Assembly: GCA_003662985.1 (NCBI GenBank)
Contig: QMZD01000137.1
Location: 1 to 5,522 of the forward strand
From: Archaeoglobales archaeon
GTDB lineage: Archaea > Halobacteriota > Archaeoglobi > Archaeoglobales > Archaeoglobaceae
Reading direction: 5' to 3'
DNA length: 5,522 bases
A model generated the notes under the pieces. The model ran no database searches, had not been told where the DNA came from, and saw only the letters and a list, made by a program, of their open reading frames with translations. Both the position numbers and the translations under genes were made by a program. Shown in pieces: positions 5,218-5,522 of the stretch. Every line of letters begins with the position of its first letter. Positions within the stretch are counted from its first letter, which is position 1.

Positions 5218-5522
5218 CTAGAGCGTCAGTATTCTGATGAGATAACCTTGGGTTCTCAGCTTGTAATCTACATTTACACCATAATTGCTCTCTAAAAGCA
5301 GTTTTATCTGTTTACAAAAACTCTCATCAAGTAGCTTGCTTTTAATTTTAGAATGGAAAAAGAGAATCTTTCCCTCATCTGTATCTCTTACCTCAACTTT
5401 CCTAACCATGTTGGATGATATCCAAATCTTCTTTATTGCTTCAATCGCCTCCTCGAGCGAGATCTTCTCCATCGGTTTTCCGTATATCCATTCGATGGTA
5501 AATTCATTTGCATTTATCTTAA
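5218..5522 (-). CDS. C-terminal part of a protein of unknown function (runs off the right edge)
   Basis: I do not recognise this protein. The frame ends with TAG at 5218-5220 and stays open to the window edge, giving 100 complete codons. An ATG at 5472 would give 84 residues, but it has no good ribosome binding site, and the 16 codons before it (N-A-N-E-F-T-I-E-W-I-Y-G-K-P among them) read like normal coding sequence, so the start is probably beyond the window. It is partly charged and seems alpha/beta: a helix ISLEEAIEAIKKIW, strands around VRKVEVRDTDEGKILFFH, a second helix SFCKQIKLLLESN and a C-terminal strand GYLIRILTL. It has no membrane segment or recognised motif. It lies 93 bases upstream of the synthetase on the same strand, but the strong promoter in that gap suggests separate transcription. 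Confidence 0.6.
   Translation of the reverse strand, partial: KINANEFTIEWIYGKPMEKISLEEAIEAIKKIWISSNMVRKVEVRDTDEGKILFFHSKIKSKLLDESFCKQIKLLLESNYGVNVDYKLRTQGYLIRILTL

Noticed and set aside
12..5219. The 12-mer tagacaagaact occurs at 12-23 and again at 5208-5219, near both ends of the window.
   Set aside because: About one exact 12-base match is expected by chance in a sequence of this length. The flanks differ and no element links the copies, so I do not read them as element ends or attachment sites.
1..5522. CRISPR array, tRNA, rRNA, complete insertion sequence or replication origin.
   Set aside because: I saw no regularly spaced repeats, no cloverleaf-like or rRNA-like segments, no transposase and no origin repeats on either strand.

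Overview
The window looks archaeal and most resembles an anaerobic euryarchaeon of the Archaeoglobales type. This is an inference from four things: an A+T-rich TATA box placed where it would give a nearly leaderless mRNA, GAGGTGAT-type ribosome binding sites four bases before start codons, T-rich tracts after stop codons instead of hairpin-plus-U terminators, and a gene set (4-hydroxybutyryl-CoA dehydratase, acyl-CoA synthetase, luciferase-like flavin/F420 oxidoreductase) that suits such an organism. No rRNA or other taxonomic marker is present, so the assignment is tentative.

Layout. Bases 1-342 hold the last codons of a possible upstream gene and the first ~90 residues of a luciferase-like (F420/flavin) oxidoreductase that breaks off early and looks like a gene remnant. 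Bases 343-604 are mostly noncoding. They contain an imperfect hairpin at the break, a 66-base stretch with no G on the + strand, degenerate CCCTAA motifs and a probable promoter. A small unrecognised gene (617-1036, +) follows. It converges on a three-gene cluster transcribed leftward (5124 to 1125): an AMP-forming acyl-CoA synthetase, a lactonase-type metallo-beta-lactamase-fold hydrolase, and a 4-hydroxybutyryl-CoA dehydratase/vinylacetyl-CoA isomerase. At the right edge is the C-terminal part of another leftward gene of unknown function.

How the genes may work together. The three leftward genes make a coherent chemical route. The lactonase would open a gamma-lactone such as gamma-butyrolactone to a 4-hydroxy acid, the synthetase would form the 4-hydroxyacyl-CoA, and the dehydratase would convert it to a crotonyl-CoA-type enoyl-CoA for beta-oxidation. 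Each enzyme has its full set of family catalytic or metal-binding residues. The assembled pathway and its substrate are inference, and it is the most interesting hypothesis in the window. A TATA box inside an inverted repeat just upstream of the synthetase suggests that the cluster is regulated.
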